In this document: in pieces, positions 15,575 through 25,700 of the stretch
How the letters are laid out: each line of letters begins with the position of its first letter
How positions within the stretch are numbered: the first letter of the stretch is position 1
Assembly (NCBI RefSeq): GCF_013359905.1
Contig: NZ_JABMCC010000089.1
Location: forward strand, 35,603-99,602
Source: Paenibacillus taichungensis
GTDB lineage: Bacteria; Bacillota; Bacilli; Paenibacillales; Paenibacillaceae
Direction: 5' to 3'
Length of the DNA: 64,000 bases
Position numbers and translations under genes: made by a program
The notes under the pieces: generated by a model
Seen by the model: only the letters and a program-made list of their open reading frames with translations
Told to the model about the DNA's origin: nothing
Databases searched by the model: none

Positions 15575-16079
15575 GAATGATGGAATTCCTTTCCATTAGG
15601 GATTTCATTTTAACGACCATTTTAATTATGTGCTCCAGATAAAAACTGAAGTATCCAGCATAGTCTTCAATTGTTAAAACGATCATTTTAAAATCTTGGC
15701 TTAGTTTAATTTCCATGTGAGAAGGACTATAGTCACAATGTACAATGGTTAGAAAAGAACTCATATTGGACCCAAAATCGTCTTCACTCATCAAGTCTCG
15801 TATAATTGTTCCACTGAATTGATAAATAATTTCGTCTTTATTATCATCACTCGTATCGTCCACGGTAATCCCAATCTCCGAATACATAAGTCTAATTAGA
15901 GTGAAAAAAAGACAAGATCCTCCCACACCATAATGATATGAGTTATCTATAATCCATTGTTCTTCTCCTGTTTTAAGTTGATTAAGATCTACTCCGAAAT
16001 CGTAAGCAATCTTAAGCATTCTCAGATTGTCCATCGAAGCTCTTATGTTATCAACGTCGTTATCATAAAATAAAAGCAT
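15567..16079 (-). CDS. Hypothetical protein of the ubiquitin-like operon
   Basis: A 170-residue protein whose start is taken at 16079, where AAAGGAG precedes ATG by six bases; the longer frame to 16151 would run into the upstream gene. It has a mixed alpha/beta composition with an acidic centre (DDTSDDNKDE) and an amphipathic C-terminal helix. No family is recognised. Overlap with the E2-like gene suggests that it works with the cassette, perhaps as a counterpart of one of the small PRTRC proteins, but there is no motif to prove this. Confidence 0.7.
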   Translation of the reverse strand: MLLFYDNDVDNIRASMDNLRMLKIAYDFGVDLNQLKTGEEQWIIDNSYHYGVGGSCLFFTLIRLMYSEIGITVDDTSDDNKDEIIYQFSGTIIRDLMSEDDFGSNMSSFLTIVHCDYSPSHMEIKLSQDFKMIVLTIEDYAGYFSFYLEHIIKMVVKMKSLMERNSIIRA

Positions 16080-16090
16080 GTTACACTCCT

Positions 16091-16453
16091 TTAGATAAAA
16101 TCGTCTTCGTGAATTAATAGTTTTTTGTTGTGATACGCGAATGAATGGCAATGTTGAGTTATAATGGCGTATTCATAAAATGGGTTATACCAATTGTTTT
16201 TGGCATGTTCTTGGTAGCCCCAGGAATCAGCAGTTTCATGCGAATCCAAGTAAAAAGCCCTGTCAAAAGCTTGATTGATGTCGCTCATGTTAAATGAGGA
16301 AAAATCGACATGCTTCACAAGTCTAGCTCCAGAGAAGTAGTAGTCAATGATCCTGTAGACATTCTCTGTTTTAACCAAGTTGTTATCCAAACTTTTTTCG
16401 GTGAGTCTTTTCTCAAAACGTTCCAAATCGAATAATACTTTTACTTCATTCAC
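16091..16453 (-). CDS. Hypothetical small protein
   Basis: A 120-residue protein with a GTG start at 16453 behind AGAGG. It is rich in aromatic and His residues in its second half (WGYQEHAKNNWYNPFYEYA). No domain is recognised. It is separated from the next gene by 11 bases and from DnaN by the hairpin at 16483-16521, so it is likely the first gene of the cassette operon. Confidence 0.65.
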   Translation of the reverse strand: MNEVKVLFDLERFEKRLTEKSLDNNLVKTENVYRIIDYYFSGARLVKHVDFSSFNMSDINQAFDRAFYLDSHETADSWGYQEHAKNNWYNPFYEYAIITQHCHSFAYHNKKLLIHEDDFI

Positions 16454-16482
16454 TTAGATCATCCTCTGTCATCAGAAAGTAG

Positions 16483-16521
16483 AAAAAGGTGTCTGCATTA
16501 CTCAGCAGAAACACCTTTTTT
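16483..16521 (-). terminator. Terminator after dnaN
   Basis: AAAAAGGTGT pairs with ACACCTTTTTT, inner TGC/GCA. It lies 10 bases after the dnaN stop and about 30 bases before the 16453 start. Confidence 0.75.
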
Positions 16522-16530
16522 GTTCATTTC

Positions 16531-17703
16531 TTATTTTGTTTGCTTACTGCTTCTATACGGCAGAATGAGCTGTACATCACCATTTAAGTCTTCCGGATTA
16601 ATTAATATAGGGCCTAAATCTCCAGTTAGCACGACCCTAACCATCTTACTCTGATAAGCTTTGAGAGCTTCAATGAAATATTTCGTATTAATCGATACGG
16701 ACATCTCATCACCATAAAATTCGTTGATGAAGATTTCTCCTCGACCTGCAGCTAAAGAGGTATCGTCAGATGTTAATTCGATACTTCCTTCAGGATTGGT
16801 CTTCATAATTGTTATTCCGCCTTTACTACTATCCCCTTTTAGAATAAATTGCATCTCCAGGGAAGCGAGTAGCTCCGTACGATGAATTAGGAAGCTTGCT
16901 TTATAATCCTCATTAACGGGTATGATCCTATCGATGTTTGGATAGGTTCCCTCCAGCAGTGTCGTGGTATATGTCGTATCACCTGATTGTATAATTAGAC
17001 GATTATCCACATTATATAAATCTACTTTGTTGCTATTAATAAGTTTAGAAATCTTGCTTAATGGTTCAGCGGATACGACCATGCCATTGCCAAACTCAAC
17101 AAGTGAATCGGTCTTATAGCTGGCTCTTGCTAATCGATGCCGGTTTGTTGTGGAAAATATGAGTTCACCATCATTTTGCTTGATATGCACTCCTGTAAAA
17201 ATTGGAGTCGATTCATCAGTACTGGCTGCAAATACGGTTTTACTTAGTATTGCAATAAAATGCGATGATTCAAGCGTCAGCAATGGTTTCCCTTTTTTTG
17301 AGATGAATTTTGGAAATTCAACAGCACTAATACCCTGCATATTGATCTCCGTTTTTATCTTTGTATCAACGGATTGCAAGTTGATAAGCCTCTGATCTGT
17401 GCTTTCTTCGTTCGGATGATCAGAGACAGTAATACAGACACCTGATCCCATTTTTTTGATAATATCAATAATTAATGGAGGGATCATGACTGATCCAATG
17501 TCAAAAACCTCTAACTCCTGGTCTTTAGTTTTGATAATATGCTCCGTTGAGTTAACCGTATTATCCGTGGTTAATATAAGACCTTTTTTTGTGACATGAA
17601 ACTTGATCATAGTGCAAATCGGGAATTTTGTGGACTTATCTAATGTTTCTTTTACCTTGACCAACCCATCTAACAACAATTTAGTTTTTATTTGAATTTT
17701 CAT
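16531..17703 (-). CDS. dnaN: DNA polymerase III beta sliding clamp
   Basis: A 390-residue DnaN. The N-terminus (MKIQIKTKLLLDGL..VK) and the three-domain pattern fit: KFPICTMIKF near 30, the LSKTVFAASTDESTPI region near 170, SKISKLI near 230, TYPNIDRIIP near 280, and the ending VQLILPYRSS. The clamp encircles DNA and tethers polymerases and other enzymes. The C-terminus departs slightly from the chromosomal LILPVR form, which may alter the peptide-binding pocket. A plasmid-borne clamp, together with several nearby proteins bearing QLxLF-like tails, suggests a dedicated replication and modification platform. It lies between two terminator hairpins. Confidence 0.95.
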   Translation of the reverse strand: MKIQIKTKLLLDGLVKVKETLDKSTKFPICTMIKFHVTKKGLILTTDNTVNSTEHIIKTKDQELEVFDIGSVMIPPLIIDIIKKMGSGVCITVSDHPNEESTDQRLINLQSVDTKIKTEINMQGISAVEFPKFISKKGKPLLTLESSHFIAILSKTVFAASTDESTPIFTGVHIKQNDGELIFSTTNRHRLARASYKTDSLVEFGNGMVVSAEPLSKISKLINSNKVDLYNVDNRLIIQSGDTTYTTTLLEGTYPNIDRIIPVNEDYKASFLIHRTELLASLEMQFILKGDSSKGGITIMKTNPEGSIELTSDDTSLAAGRGEIFINEFYGDEMSVSINTKYFIEALKAYQSKMVRVVLTGDLGPILINPEDLNGDVQLILPYRSSKQTK

Positions 17704-17733
17704 TTATGAACATCCTTTCGAATTATGGCTAAC

Positions 17734-17776
17734 AAAAAAGGCTCAAGTTACTGAAAAAAGTAACCGTGCCTTTTTT
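17734..17776 (-). terminator. Terminator before dnaN
   Basis: AAAAAAGGC pairs with GCCTTTTTT, with inner GTTACT/AGTAAC. It overlaps the stop codon of the gene at 17775 and ends about 15 bases before the dnaN ribosome binding site. Confidence 0.8.
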
Positions 17777-18386
17777 ATTTTGGAATCTCAACTTTAACTT
17801 TAAGCAAACGCTGTATGCTCTCAGTTAAGCCGATATGTTTAATAATTTCGTGAATAGTAACACAATACAAATTACTTTGAATGACCAAACCATACTGGGT
17901 TGATTGTTTATATACTAACTTGCCGTATTTATCTGAGATCAAACCTGAAGTGTCTACACCCATAGGGTAGCCATACTTTTTCATACAGACCTGGAACATC
18001 AGTTTCATGTCGAATGAATCAAGTTCAAGGTTACGAATGACTGAAGCTTTCCAAAGATTGCTACGTTTTTTTAAACCTTGAAGTACATGTTGCATTAGGA
18101 TCTTCAATTTGTGACCTTTGCTTGGTTGATAAATGGCCAAGCATAAACGGTCCCATGAAGCATCGCTCATATCCAATCCTACCCTTTTCCAAATGATTAC
18201 CTCAGTGCTTTGATCGGCTGCAGAACATGCTTTCCTAATCTCATGTTTCACACTGTTCTCAGAAGATACATAGATACATTCCTGTTGCTTATCCTTATTA
18301 AAGGTGATCTTAAGAGATGGCATTCCAGGTACTACATTAGTCACCGATGTCCAATCAAATTTCTTTCTTTTAAAAAGTATCAACAT
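17775..18386 (-). CDS. Hypothetical protein
   Basis: A 203-residue basic protein. ATG at 18386 is chosen because AAGGAGG lies just upstream; the frame extended to 18464 passes through a terminator hairpin. It contains alternating strands (KITFNKDKQ, CIYVSS) and a helical, Lys-rich middle. No family is recognised. It is directly followed by dnaN, so a replication-related role is possible but unproved. Confidence 0.7.
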   Translation of the reverse strand: MLILFKRKKFDWTSVTNVVPGMPSLKITFNKDKQQECIYVSSENSVKHEIRKACSAADQSTEVIIWKRVGLDMSDASWDRLCLAIYQPSKGHKLKILMQHVLQGLKKRSNLWKASVIRNLELDSFDMKLMFQVCMKKYGYPMGVDTSGLISDKYGKLVYKQSTQYGLVIQSNLYCVTIHEIIKHIGLTESIQRLLKVKVEIPK

Positions 18387-18413
18387 TACACGCCTCCTTG
18401 GATTTTTATGCAA

Positions 18414-18456
18414 TAAAAAAAACGCACGACTTCGCGAAAGCGATGTCATGCGTTTT
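18414..18456 (-). terminator. Terminator-like hairpin in the leader of the 18386 gene
   Basis: AAAACGCACGAC pairs with GTCATGCGTTTT and is followed by eight T on the minus strand. It ends about 15 bases before the AAGGAGG of the 18386 gene. No gene ends closer than 18745, so there is no room for a promoter between hairpin and gene. Confidence 0.75.
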
Positions 18457-18744
18457 GGATGCAAAAAGTTTAAATTCGTTGTTAGTTTAAGACTGTAACC
18501 GGTTGATTAAACAATGGCTTTAATAAGGAATGACTCCCTGTGTTTCGCCAAGTTCATATTGTCTTCACTTACTAAAAGTGTTCACAATGTTCTTCTTCAT
18601 CCTGATAAATAACGCTTACCAGTCCAATCATGTCGCTGTAATTTTATCATCTCATTTGTTGAGTACATAAACACAGATACATTGAAGAGTGTAGATTTCA
18701 TAAATTAGGTTCATTTTACCTTAAAATCTACAAAAAATAAAGCT

Positions 18745-19188
18745 TTATGATGTTTTAGGTGCTTTTATGATGTAATTTTCGTATAGAATACCAAAAACCA
18801 AAAGCGGTAATAGTGCTGATACTCCCAAAACCGCGTTTGTCTCAAAGAACGACTGGTGGATGAAATAAAATACAATACTGAATGCGATGGCAACCAACAA
18901 ATACATTAGAATTAAGGCAATCCCATTTATTTTCCTCTTAAACAATCGATCTCTCACCCACACAATTAGCGAAGTACTTACTATGGAAAGTAAAAAAACT
19001 GGAATGCTAATTAAGAATATATAGAATATGCCTGTTGTGAATGCACTATCCATCCCACCATCACTTTGTGGTCCAGCAAAAATCAGAATGGTGTACAAGA
19101 CAGCAGCGGTTAATGCAGTAATTACATTGGAGAGGATAAAACGACCTAAATGTTGTAATCCTGGGCTAGTACTGTTCAAATGAAGCAC
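18745..19188 (-). CDS. Membrane protein with four predicted helices
   Basis: 147 residues with hydrophobic segments at about 15-38, 52-72, 90-110 and 118-138, and a positive loop (RDRLFKRKING) between helices 2 and 3. No family is recognised. The GTG at 19188 is close to its AAGG, so a TTG nine bases later is an alternative start. It stands alone between the phosphodiester glycosidase and the 18386 gene, and its function is unknown. Confidence 0.7.
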   Translation of the reverse strand: MLHLNSTSPGLQHLGRFILSNVITALTAAVLYTILIFAGPQSDGGMDSAFTTGIFYIFLISIPVFLLSIVSTSLIVWVRDRLFKRKINGIALILMYLLVAIAFSIVFYFIHQSFFETNAVLGVSALLPLLVFGILYENYIIKAPKTS

Positions 19189-19255
19189 CTACCTTATTTT
19201 TTTCAATTCATTTTATTATATATGATTCTTCGTTAAAATCATACTTTTATTGGAA

Positions 19256-19282
19256 AAAGCCTCTACATTTTGTAGAGGCTTT
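19256..19282. terminator. Terminator of the NAGPA-like gene
   Basis: AAAGCCTCTAC pairs with GTAGAGGCTTT, with T and A tracts on both sides. It lies directly after the stop at 19298. Confidence 0.8.
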
Positions 19283-19297
19283 CTTGCATCAATTATA

Positions 19298-20044
19298 TTA
19301 AGTTGCATTAATCAAACGAACCATATTATAAATATGTCGATCTCCACCAATAAAGCTGTTGCTCCACGAACCGTTAGTTTGTACACGAATAGCAGACGAA
19401 CCTGAACCATCAAGAACAATGGTATTAACAGGATCTAAGCCAATGTGTTCAATAGACGCTTTTAGATCATTGATGGTGATAGCGTCTGGTGTTGCAATGA
19501 GATATACATCATCGCCTTTCCATGAGATCGCTGTTCTTGGCAAAGGTACATTGAATTGAGCAATACCCCAGTCAGAAGAAGTAAAACTGTTACCTCCAAT
19601 AATTGTTTTAACATTACTATACTGGGCAAAAACCTCTGCTGTGTTTGTGGCATACATATATGCAGCCTTGGTTGTCCCTCCACTTGTATAGATTACTAAT
19701 GTCTTACGAGCAAAGAGTTGATTGGATGAGCCGTTCCGTAAATAATTTTTTGGCAGTGTTCGGGTTTTAAGTGGTGAACCATAGCTTACAGAGACATTAC
19801 CGGTATCCGTAGAAGAGTATGCGATAGATCTTCCCTCAAGCGGGGGAATATTGTAGTTATCATTCTCTGGGTAGAAGAATCCGCCGTTGATACCCATAAA
19901 TGTAGTCTGCGACATCGGTTTTAGGATCGTTTCACTTTTGATGTTGGAGAGTTTCGTTTTGATATACTTCATACGTGGACCATACGGAGAAAAAACCGAA
20001 AGTGGTGCTCCTTCAACTTGTTTGTATTCATAGTTAGTAGCCAT
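19298..20044 (-). CDS. Phosphodiester glycosidase (NAGPA-like) family protein
   Basis: 248 residues covering the NAGPA domain: FMGINGGFFYP near 48-58, WKGDDVYLIATPDAIT, LDGSGSSAIRV near 211-221, and the closing HIYNMVRL. The family hydrolyses phosphodiester-linked sugars and is common in Bacillota exoproteins and phages. No signal peptide is present (it starts MATNYEYKQVEG), so it would act inside the cell or be released by lysis, as phage versions are. It is transcribed away from the TGT-like gene at 20263. The substrate cannot be told from the sequence. Confidence 0.85.
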   Translation of the reverse strand: MATNYEYKQVEGAPLSVFSPYGPRMKYIKTKLSNIKSETILKPMSQTTFMGINGGFFYPENDNYNIPPLEGRSIAYSSTDTGNVSVSYGSPLKTRTLPKNYLRNGSSNQLFARKTLVIYTSGGTTKAAYMYATNTAEVFAQYSNVKTIIGGNSFTSSDWGIAQFNVPLPRTAISWKGDDVYLIATPDAITINDLKASIEHIGLDPVNTIVLDGSGSSAIRVQTNGSWSNSFIGGDRHIYNMVRLINAT

Positions 20045-20262
20045 ATAATTATTCCCCTATTCAAATTAGATTAGAGAAACGTAATTAAAGAATGGGACTT
20101 GCTCTGTAGCGTCATTCCTCCGCTTAGATAAGTCTTAATTACCTTCTCATATATAAAGGTAATTTAAATTTGTTTTAACAACCTTTTGAATACAATAAAG
20201 TTGTCATTTACATAAAGGATGATACTCTTCTGTATATACAATTTATCTATTCAGGGGGATTT

Positions 20263-21411
20263 ATGAAACATCGATACATGGAAAGCTCGTTCTATGATAG
20301 AGCAAAGAAAATTGAGAGATCATTTAAAAAATCAATACGTACTGGTCAGCATTCGTTTAAAACGGGACTATGCCGGACTATCACTATACTTGGGATAACT
20401 TCATCAGATATCATATTTCGAGTAGATTCTACTGAATCTATTCATAAACTAAACCGTTTGAAATTTAAACAGGCTCTCGCGTTTGTTCTATTCCATCGCA
20501 ATGTATCGAGAAAGGATTTAGAGCAGTTTCACAGCTTCAATTCACATCTAATGGCTGTATTGAATGCAGCTCTGAGTAAAAATATGTCCAGAATACTTAG
20601 GCTCGCTAATCGAACATTAAGGTTAGTTATTAAAGGTGTGAGATACTATTTTTCGGGGATGGAACTTTCTGCGAAAGATCGATTGCTCGTCCAAAGTCAG
20701 GGCGGTAAGTTTATTTTAATGAGTAATTATTATCTTCGGGGTCTATCGCGTGATAAGCTCTTAGCAACACTTAGACACTGCAGAGACATTGGATTGAATG
20801 TGATTATTGATTCTGGAAGCTTCAGCGTAATGCGGCAAGCAAACAAATCAAATCCGGACAAAAAGATAAATGATATATGTCTCAAGCAATATTGTGAGCT
20901 GCTGATCAGCATTAAAGAGTATATAATGGGGTACTTCAATTTAGACGAAGATAGTAATATCGAAAAATCAAAACGTAACCTGAAATACTTAAGTGCGAAT
21001 GTTGGATTCCCGCCCTATCCTGTATGGCATCAAGGTTTTGGATGGGACGAGCTAGATAAGTTAGTAAACTCTTGTGAGCATCAGTTAATTGGAATAGGAG
21101 GAACGGTGTTTATGCATTCAACACCAGCCAAGAGAAAGCTGTTTCAAGAGATATTTTCGAAATATGGGGACCAACAAGGATTCCATTGGCTTGGAGGCTC
21201 AAGTGTATTGCTAAATGAATTTCCTTTTATTTCTACCGATTCTACTGGATTTAATATAGGCAGGAGATTCCGCCGCCTAGTACCACTCAATTCTCCTCAG
21301 ATAGCCGCTCCTTCTGAGATGGACTCCATTGATTGCATAAAGTACAATATTCGTCAACTCGTGAAACTTGAGAACAATCATCACGATCATCAATATGAAT
21401 TGCCCTTATAA
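20263..21411 (+). CDS. TGT-fold protein, possibly DpdA-like
   Basis: A 382-residue protein, one of the few plus-strand genes, behind AGGGGGA. The C-terminal 240 residues carry tRNA-guanine-transglycosylase-like landmarks in order: IIDSGSFSVM (181-190), FNLDEDSN (225-232), PVWHQG (253-258), LIGIGG (275-280), HWLGGSS (308-314) and STDSTGF (324-330). TGT enzymes swap guanine for a deazaguanine in tRNA. DpdA relatives do so in DNA of some phages and islands. The conserved zinc cysteines of bacterial TGT are not visible, and the first 130 residues are a basic helical extension. The last six residues, QYELPL, resemble a clamp-binding peptide. No queuosine precursor genes are in the window. A DNA-modifying role is inference. 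Confidence 0.65.
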   Translation: MKHRYMESSFYDRAKKIERSFKKSIRTGQHSFKTGLCRTITILGITSSDIIFRVDSTESIHKLNRLKFKQALAFVLFHRNVSRKDLEQFHSFNSHLMAVLNAALSKNMSRILRLANRTLRLVIKGVRYYFSGMELSAKDRLLVQSQGGKFILMSNYYLRGLSRDKLLATLRHCRDIGLNVIIDSGSFSVMRQANKSNPDKKINDICLKQYCELLISIKEYIMGYFNLDEDSNIEKSKRNLKYLSANVGFPPYPVWHQGFGWDELDKLVNSCEHQLIGIGGTVFMHSTPAKRKLFQEIFSKYGDQQGFHWLGGSSVLLNEFPFISTDSTGFNIGRRFRRLVPLNSPQIAAPSEMDSIDCIKYNIRQLVKLENNHHDHQYELPL

Positions 21412-21451
21412 TTTGTAAGACAAAAAAACTACCGGCACAAACGTAAAATGT

Positions 21452-21494
21452 ACCCAATAAGATAGATATGTTGTTAAGGTCTATTTTATTGGGT
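21452..21494 (+). terminator. Terminator of the TGT-like gene
   Basis: ACCCAATAAGATAGA pairs with TCTATTTTATTGGGT, followed by ATTTGTTTAT. It lies 40 bases after the stop of the plus-strand gene. Confidence 0.65.
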
Positions 21495-21603
21495 ATTTGT
21501 TTATCATAAAATTAGATGTTGCAGCGGTTATGTTTATTAGAAGAACAAGGAAAATAAGAGATTTATGAAAAGTAGGACTAATTATGGAGTTCAATTAATT
21601 TGA

Positions 21604-21638
21604 AAAAGCTACCGCCTGTAAATACAGACAGCAGCTTC
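21604..21638 (-). terminator. Terminator of the 21644 lipoprotein gene
   Basis: An imperfect stem AAGCT..CCTGT pairs with ACAG..AGCTT and ends in a CTTTTTC tract on the minus strand. Confidence 0.55.
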
Positions 21639-21643
21639 CTATT

Positions 21644-22345
21644 TTATTTCCCTTCGATCGTCACTTTTTCATTTTTTGTGTCTGGATCATCCAATTTAAA
21701 ACCAACAAACGAGTCATCTACACGAGTAAATAAACTAAAATCCTTGTTATATGCTAAACCTGAATAGGTTGTATTGAAGATTTTTTGACTATTCGACCCT
21801 TGTTCAAAGGTCACTAAGTGATCAGTCTCCATAGTAATTGTCTTTTCTTCTGTTAATATCTCGCCATCTAGATTAGATCCCTTCGGATAATAATATTCAA
21901 TTTTACCATTCTCCAGAATAACCTCTATCTCTTGAGTAGATTGTCCTAATTCATCTAAAGTTATATCTAGTATGTATTTACCTGTAGCTTTCGCAGTTGA
22001 ATTTTCTTTTACATACTTAATTATTTCATCATCAGAAAGGTCATCATATTCATCAATTGGAAGACTTTTAAGGTTCCAGTAATGTGTTGCGTTTCCGTTT
22101 TCAAAAACATACACGTCATGAACAGCAGTATTTCTAGTTGGATATACTCCAGCTTCAAACCAAACAGGATATTTTTCTAAAGCTTCACTTAATGGCATAA
22201 AATCTTCGGCTGTATGATTTCGTGGATTATCATATATTGAATCCTCAACCGTTTGCCCAGAATCTTTGTTAGTACCACAAGCCCCTAGAATTAGTACAGT
22301 AGTAAGTACCGTCAGCATTGTCAACCATTTCTTCCTTAACACCAT
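21644..22345 (-). CDS. Hypothetical lipoprotein
   Basis: A 233-residue exported protein. The N-terminus has basic residues, a hydrophobic core and a lipobox (LILGAC, about residues 18-23), so it should be lipidated on Cys23 and anchored outside the membrane. The mature part is acidic and beta-rich, with no recognised domain. ATG at 22345 follows GGGGGC at a suitable distance. It stands alone between a convergent plus-strand gene and a 400-base spacer. Confidence 0.8.
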   Translation of the reverse strand: MVLRKKWLTMLTVLTTVLILGACGTNKDSGQTVEDSIYDNPRNHTAEDFMPLSEALEKYPVWFEAGVYPTRNTAVHDVYVFENGNATHYWNLKSLPIDEYDDLSDDEIIKYVKENSTAKATGKYILDITLDELGQSTQEIEVILENGKIEYYYPKGSNLDGEILTEEKTITMETDHLVTFEQGSNSQKIFNTTYSGLAYNKDFSLFTRVDDSFVGFKLDDPDTKNEKVTIEGK

Positions 22346-22600
22346 TTCTTAGCCCCCATATTAATTTAGGAAATTTTAACCAACTAGTAGTATAGCTGTT
22401 TTTACTGATTTCTACAAACAAATTAATAGGGAATAGAGATGATCAGTGCCTTGCTAAATAACGCATAGCCAATCATTACTCGTTTGTACAAGCAAAAGTA
22501 GCTAACATTAATGATACCAATTATGGGTAAATATACATTCAAGTGAGATAAGTTATAATCAACCAATTAGGAAAATATTAAGTTGTATAAACGTAAATCA

Positions 22601-22637
22601 AAAAGGCACCTCAAAGTAAAAATGAGATGCCTTTTTG
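22601..22637 (-). terminator. Terminator of the SNF2 helicase operon
   Basis: AAAAAGGCA..CTCA pairs with TGAG..TGCCTTTTT. It lies 110 bases past the helicase stop. The rest of 22346-22749 is AT-rich spacer in which I see nothing else. Confidence 0.75.
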
Positions 22638-22749
22638 ATTTTTTGTAACAGTACTATAGTTTAGAAAGCAAATGACAAGAATACTACATACTAATAATAT
22701 CTTACTCGGTTCACATAGCCGATTTAATATTATTACAACTCATTATCAC

Positions 22750-25700
22750 TTAAAAGTCGAAAGTCAATTGGTCTTTAATTACATCCCCCATGGACTTAGA
22801 CTTAATTCGGATCGGTGTTGTGGAGAGCTTGTAGTTTAGTAAATCGATCTTGGTTATTTTGTCTTCAGGTGTAGGGGTGAAAGTCTCCCTCCTCTTCTGT
22901 ATAACAGGAGTAATTTCAATTGCTTCAGTGATAACGGCCGTTTCATCCAAGGGATTAACCATGTCAGGTACGCCACATAAACGTTTTGTTTCTTGTGTGA
23001 GGACTTTAAACGCCTGTGCTATAGCCTTAGGATACTCCTCTTCAGAAACCAGCTGCAGATTTTCATTCATATCTTTTTCAGCAGCGCTTTTCCATGTTTC
23101 AGTGAGCTCCGCTGCTGATAAACTACTAGCCAAATCTCGAGTCAGTGCTGACTCGTTATCCTTACCAAATTCTGCTATTTTATCTGATCTCTCAATCCTG
23201 CCCTCGACTAAAAGTGCAGAAATTCTCTTTTTCATCAAATGGGCAAACTGCTTCATTTGATGCGTATCTTTATTGACGAAATAACGTACAGTACATTCTT
23301 TTGTCTGCCCTATACGCCACGCTCTTCTACCCGCCTGTCTTACAGCATTGATATCATCATTTAGTTGCCAGAACATCAAATTAGGCCATTCTAGAAGGTC
23401 TAACCCGACCTGTACAAGCGAAGCATTCATAATGAGTACTTTAGTTCTCAACCTCTTCTGTTCTTCTAGCCACTCGAACCTCCCCATACTGCTTGTCGTG
23501 TTCTTATCTAGGATCACACTCTCAATCCCGGCTTCGGATAGTATTTTCTGAATACGCTCGTTTGTTTTGAATTTATTAGTGAAGTGAGTGTATATGATAG
23601 ACCCTCGTCCTAATGCTCCTTCCCTACGAACAGTTTCAATCAATTCGCGTTCGGCAGAAGTACGATATTCATCTGGAAAGGTTCGTGGTGATAAATACGC
23701 AAGTCGGCCTCCATTGTCATCTAAAAACTCGATACACATTTCTTTTGTTGGCTGAGCGGCATAATTCAATAAGGATGATGCATAGACAGACCATGCTTTA
23801 CTTCCAAGATCTGATTGTAATTTGGTACAGGTATCAAAGAGTTCCATTTCAAATGTTCTATAGGCTTGAGCATGTTCTTCATCCATATTAACGATTACCG
23901 GCTCTTCTCGTAGATTTACAAGAGGAAGACCTAAATCAGAAAGTTCGACAAAGACTGCTTTATGCAAAAGATGTTTGGCAACTAGCTGTGGAGCAATACC
24001 TGGTTTCTCTTTGATTTGGACATTTTCTGCTCTCCGGTTCGTTGTACGACCGGCATTACCCTCAACATTATTATCTAGATAAGTTACTCTTTCCAGGACT
24101 CCATATTTTTGAGCCCAGAGTTCTTTTGTTGTGGTGTGCTCAAAACCCTCATCTATTAAAGGACCGGGCTCTGATCGCCAAAGTGTTGCTTGAATTGATG
24201 ATGAAACGCCACTTGTTAATGTTCCAGTAAGGAAAATTGCTTTATTACAGCTGCGAAGAAGTTTATGAAAAGATAATCCTCGACCGCTGTTGGATGCTTT
24301 CATTTGCTGAATTTCATCAAAGATACCTAATGAAAAGTGTGACCGAAGGTGTTTTTGAAGAATTTCAGCTATCATCCAACGAGATTTATAACGATCTTCT
24401 CCTCTCGATTTAAGAGCTGGTCGTGCCAATGAACAATGTTTCTTCTGTTTCTTCTTTTTGTCCACAGAATCTTTAATTTGGGAGTATTTAAGCTGACATG
24501 TGCAGGAAATTTGTCTAATCAGTGGAGTATAACGTTGGACAAATGCTTTTGGTAACCCGTTTGGTCCGAGGATTCTAAGTTCTCTAGCTTGATCAATGTC
24601 ATTTAAATCAGGGGGATGTTTTGGAGATTCAACGAGGTCTTTCCATGTAGCCAGGATTCCAGCTTCACCGTCTTTTCCTTTAGGAGACTTTATCGGTTGA
24701 TAACAATCCGGACAGCACCAATATTTTCTCCGATTACTCCAGATAGCCCCGCTAATAAATTTGCTTGCTGTTAATTTCATTCTGTCAGTGGATACCAAAA
24801 CAAACTCAATCATTCCTTTGGGTACCTTTTTTCCGTTTTTGATATCTCTCACGTAGTTTAGTGCATCCTCTGTAGAATTTAATACTTTAACAATCGTATG
24901 TTGAGATCCAAGTACTGTTGGAATTTCTTCACCTGCCCACTTTGGAATAGTGATTGCCGGAGCAGTAATGAGAACGGAAATACCCTTAGGGCTTCCATTA
25001 TCTTTTTTCTCTTGGTTTATTGAATATGCGAGCGATAGAGCCATTTGTGTTTTACCACAACCCATGTCAGCGGTAAGGAATGCGGAATATCCATGCTTTA
25101 GAATATACAACATTGCCATTACTGCTCTAGCCTGTGCTGGTAAGCAAATTCGGTTTGTCATACCCAAGTACTTTTTATAGGTTTTATTGTCGTATAAAGG
25201 CTTGAGATATTGATCTATTTTAGAAGATAAAAACTCAGCATTTTCTCTAAGATAATCCTCTGTTGTCATTCCTTCTGTGAATATGGCTGATTGATCAAAC
25301 TTGGTTCTGTCAGATGAAAATACATTTAACGTACCATTAATTATGGCTTGATCTATAATATTAAGCACTTCTTCTTCCTTTAGTGAGGAAAGGTGCATGG
25401 CCGATATGTTATCTGCATTGGCCATATCCGTTTTTATAACGTCAATATTGTACCATTTATCTTTTGGTAGTAATGATAGATACAAATTAGCCCAATCTTT
25501 TGTTTTTGGTAGATTGTATTTTTGGGCAATAAATTGTCCAGCAAGTTCTTCAATATTATCCGATCTTGAGATAATAATTTTATCTGGATGAGAACGTTTA
25601 TTTGCATCAGCTTCCATACATGCTTCGTTGTAATCTTGTACAAGAGATAAACGAGGCAATAAAAATGTATGACAGACTTTGTTATGGATTTCTTCAACTC

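Noticed and set aside
22850..23260. 136-codon plus-strand ORF
   Set aside because: Antisense shadow of the SNF2 helicase C-terminus.
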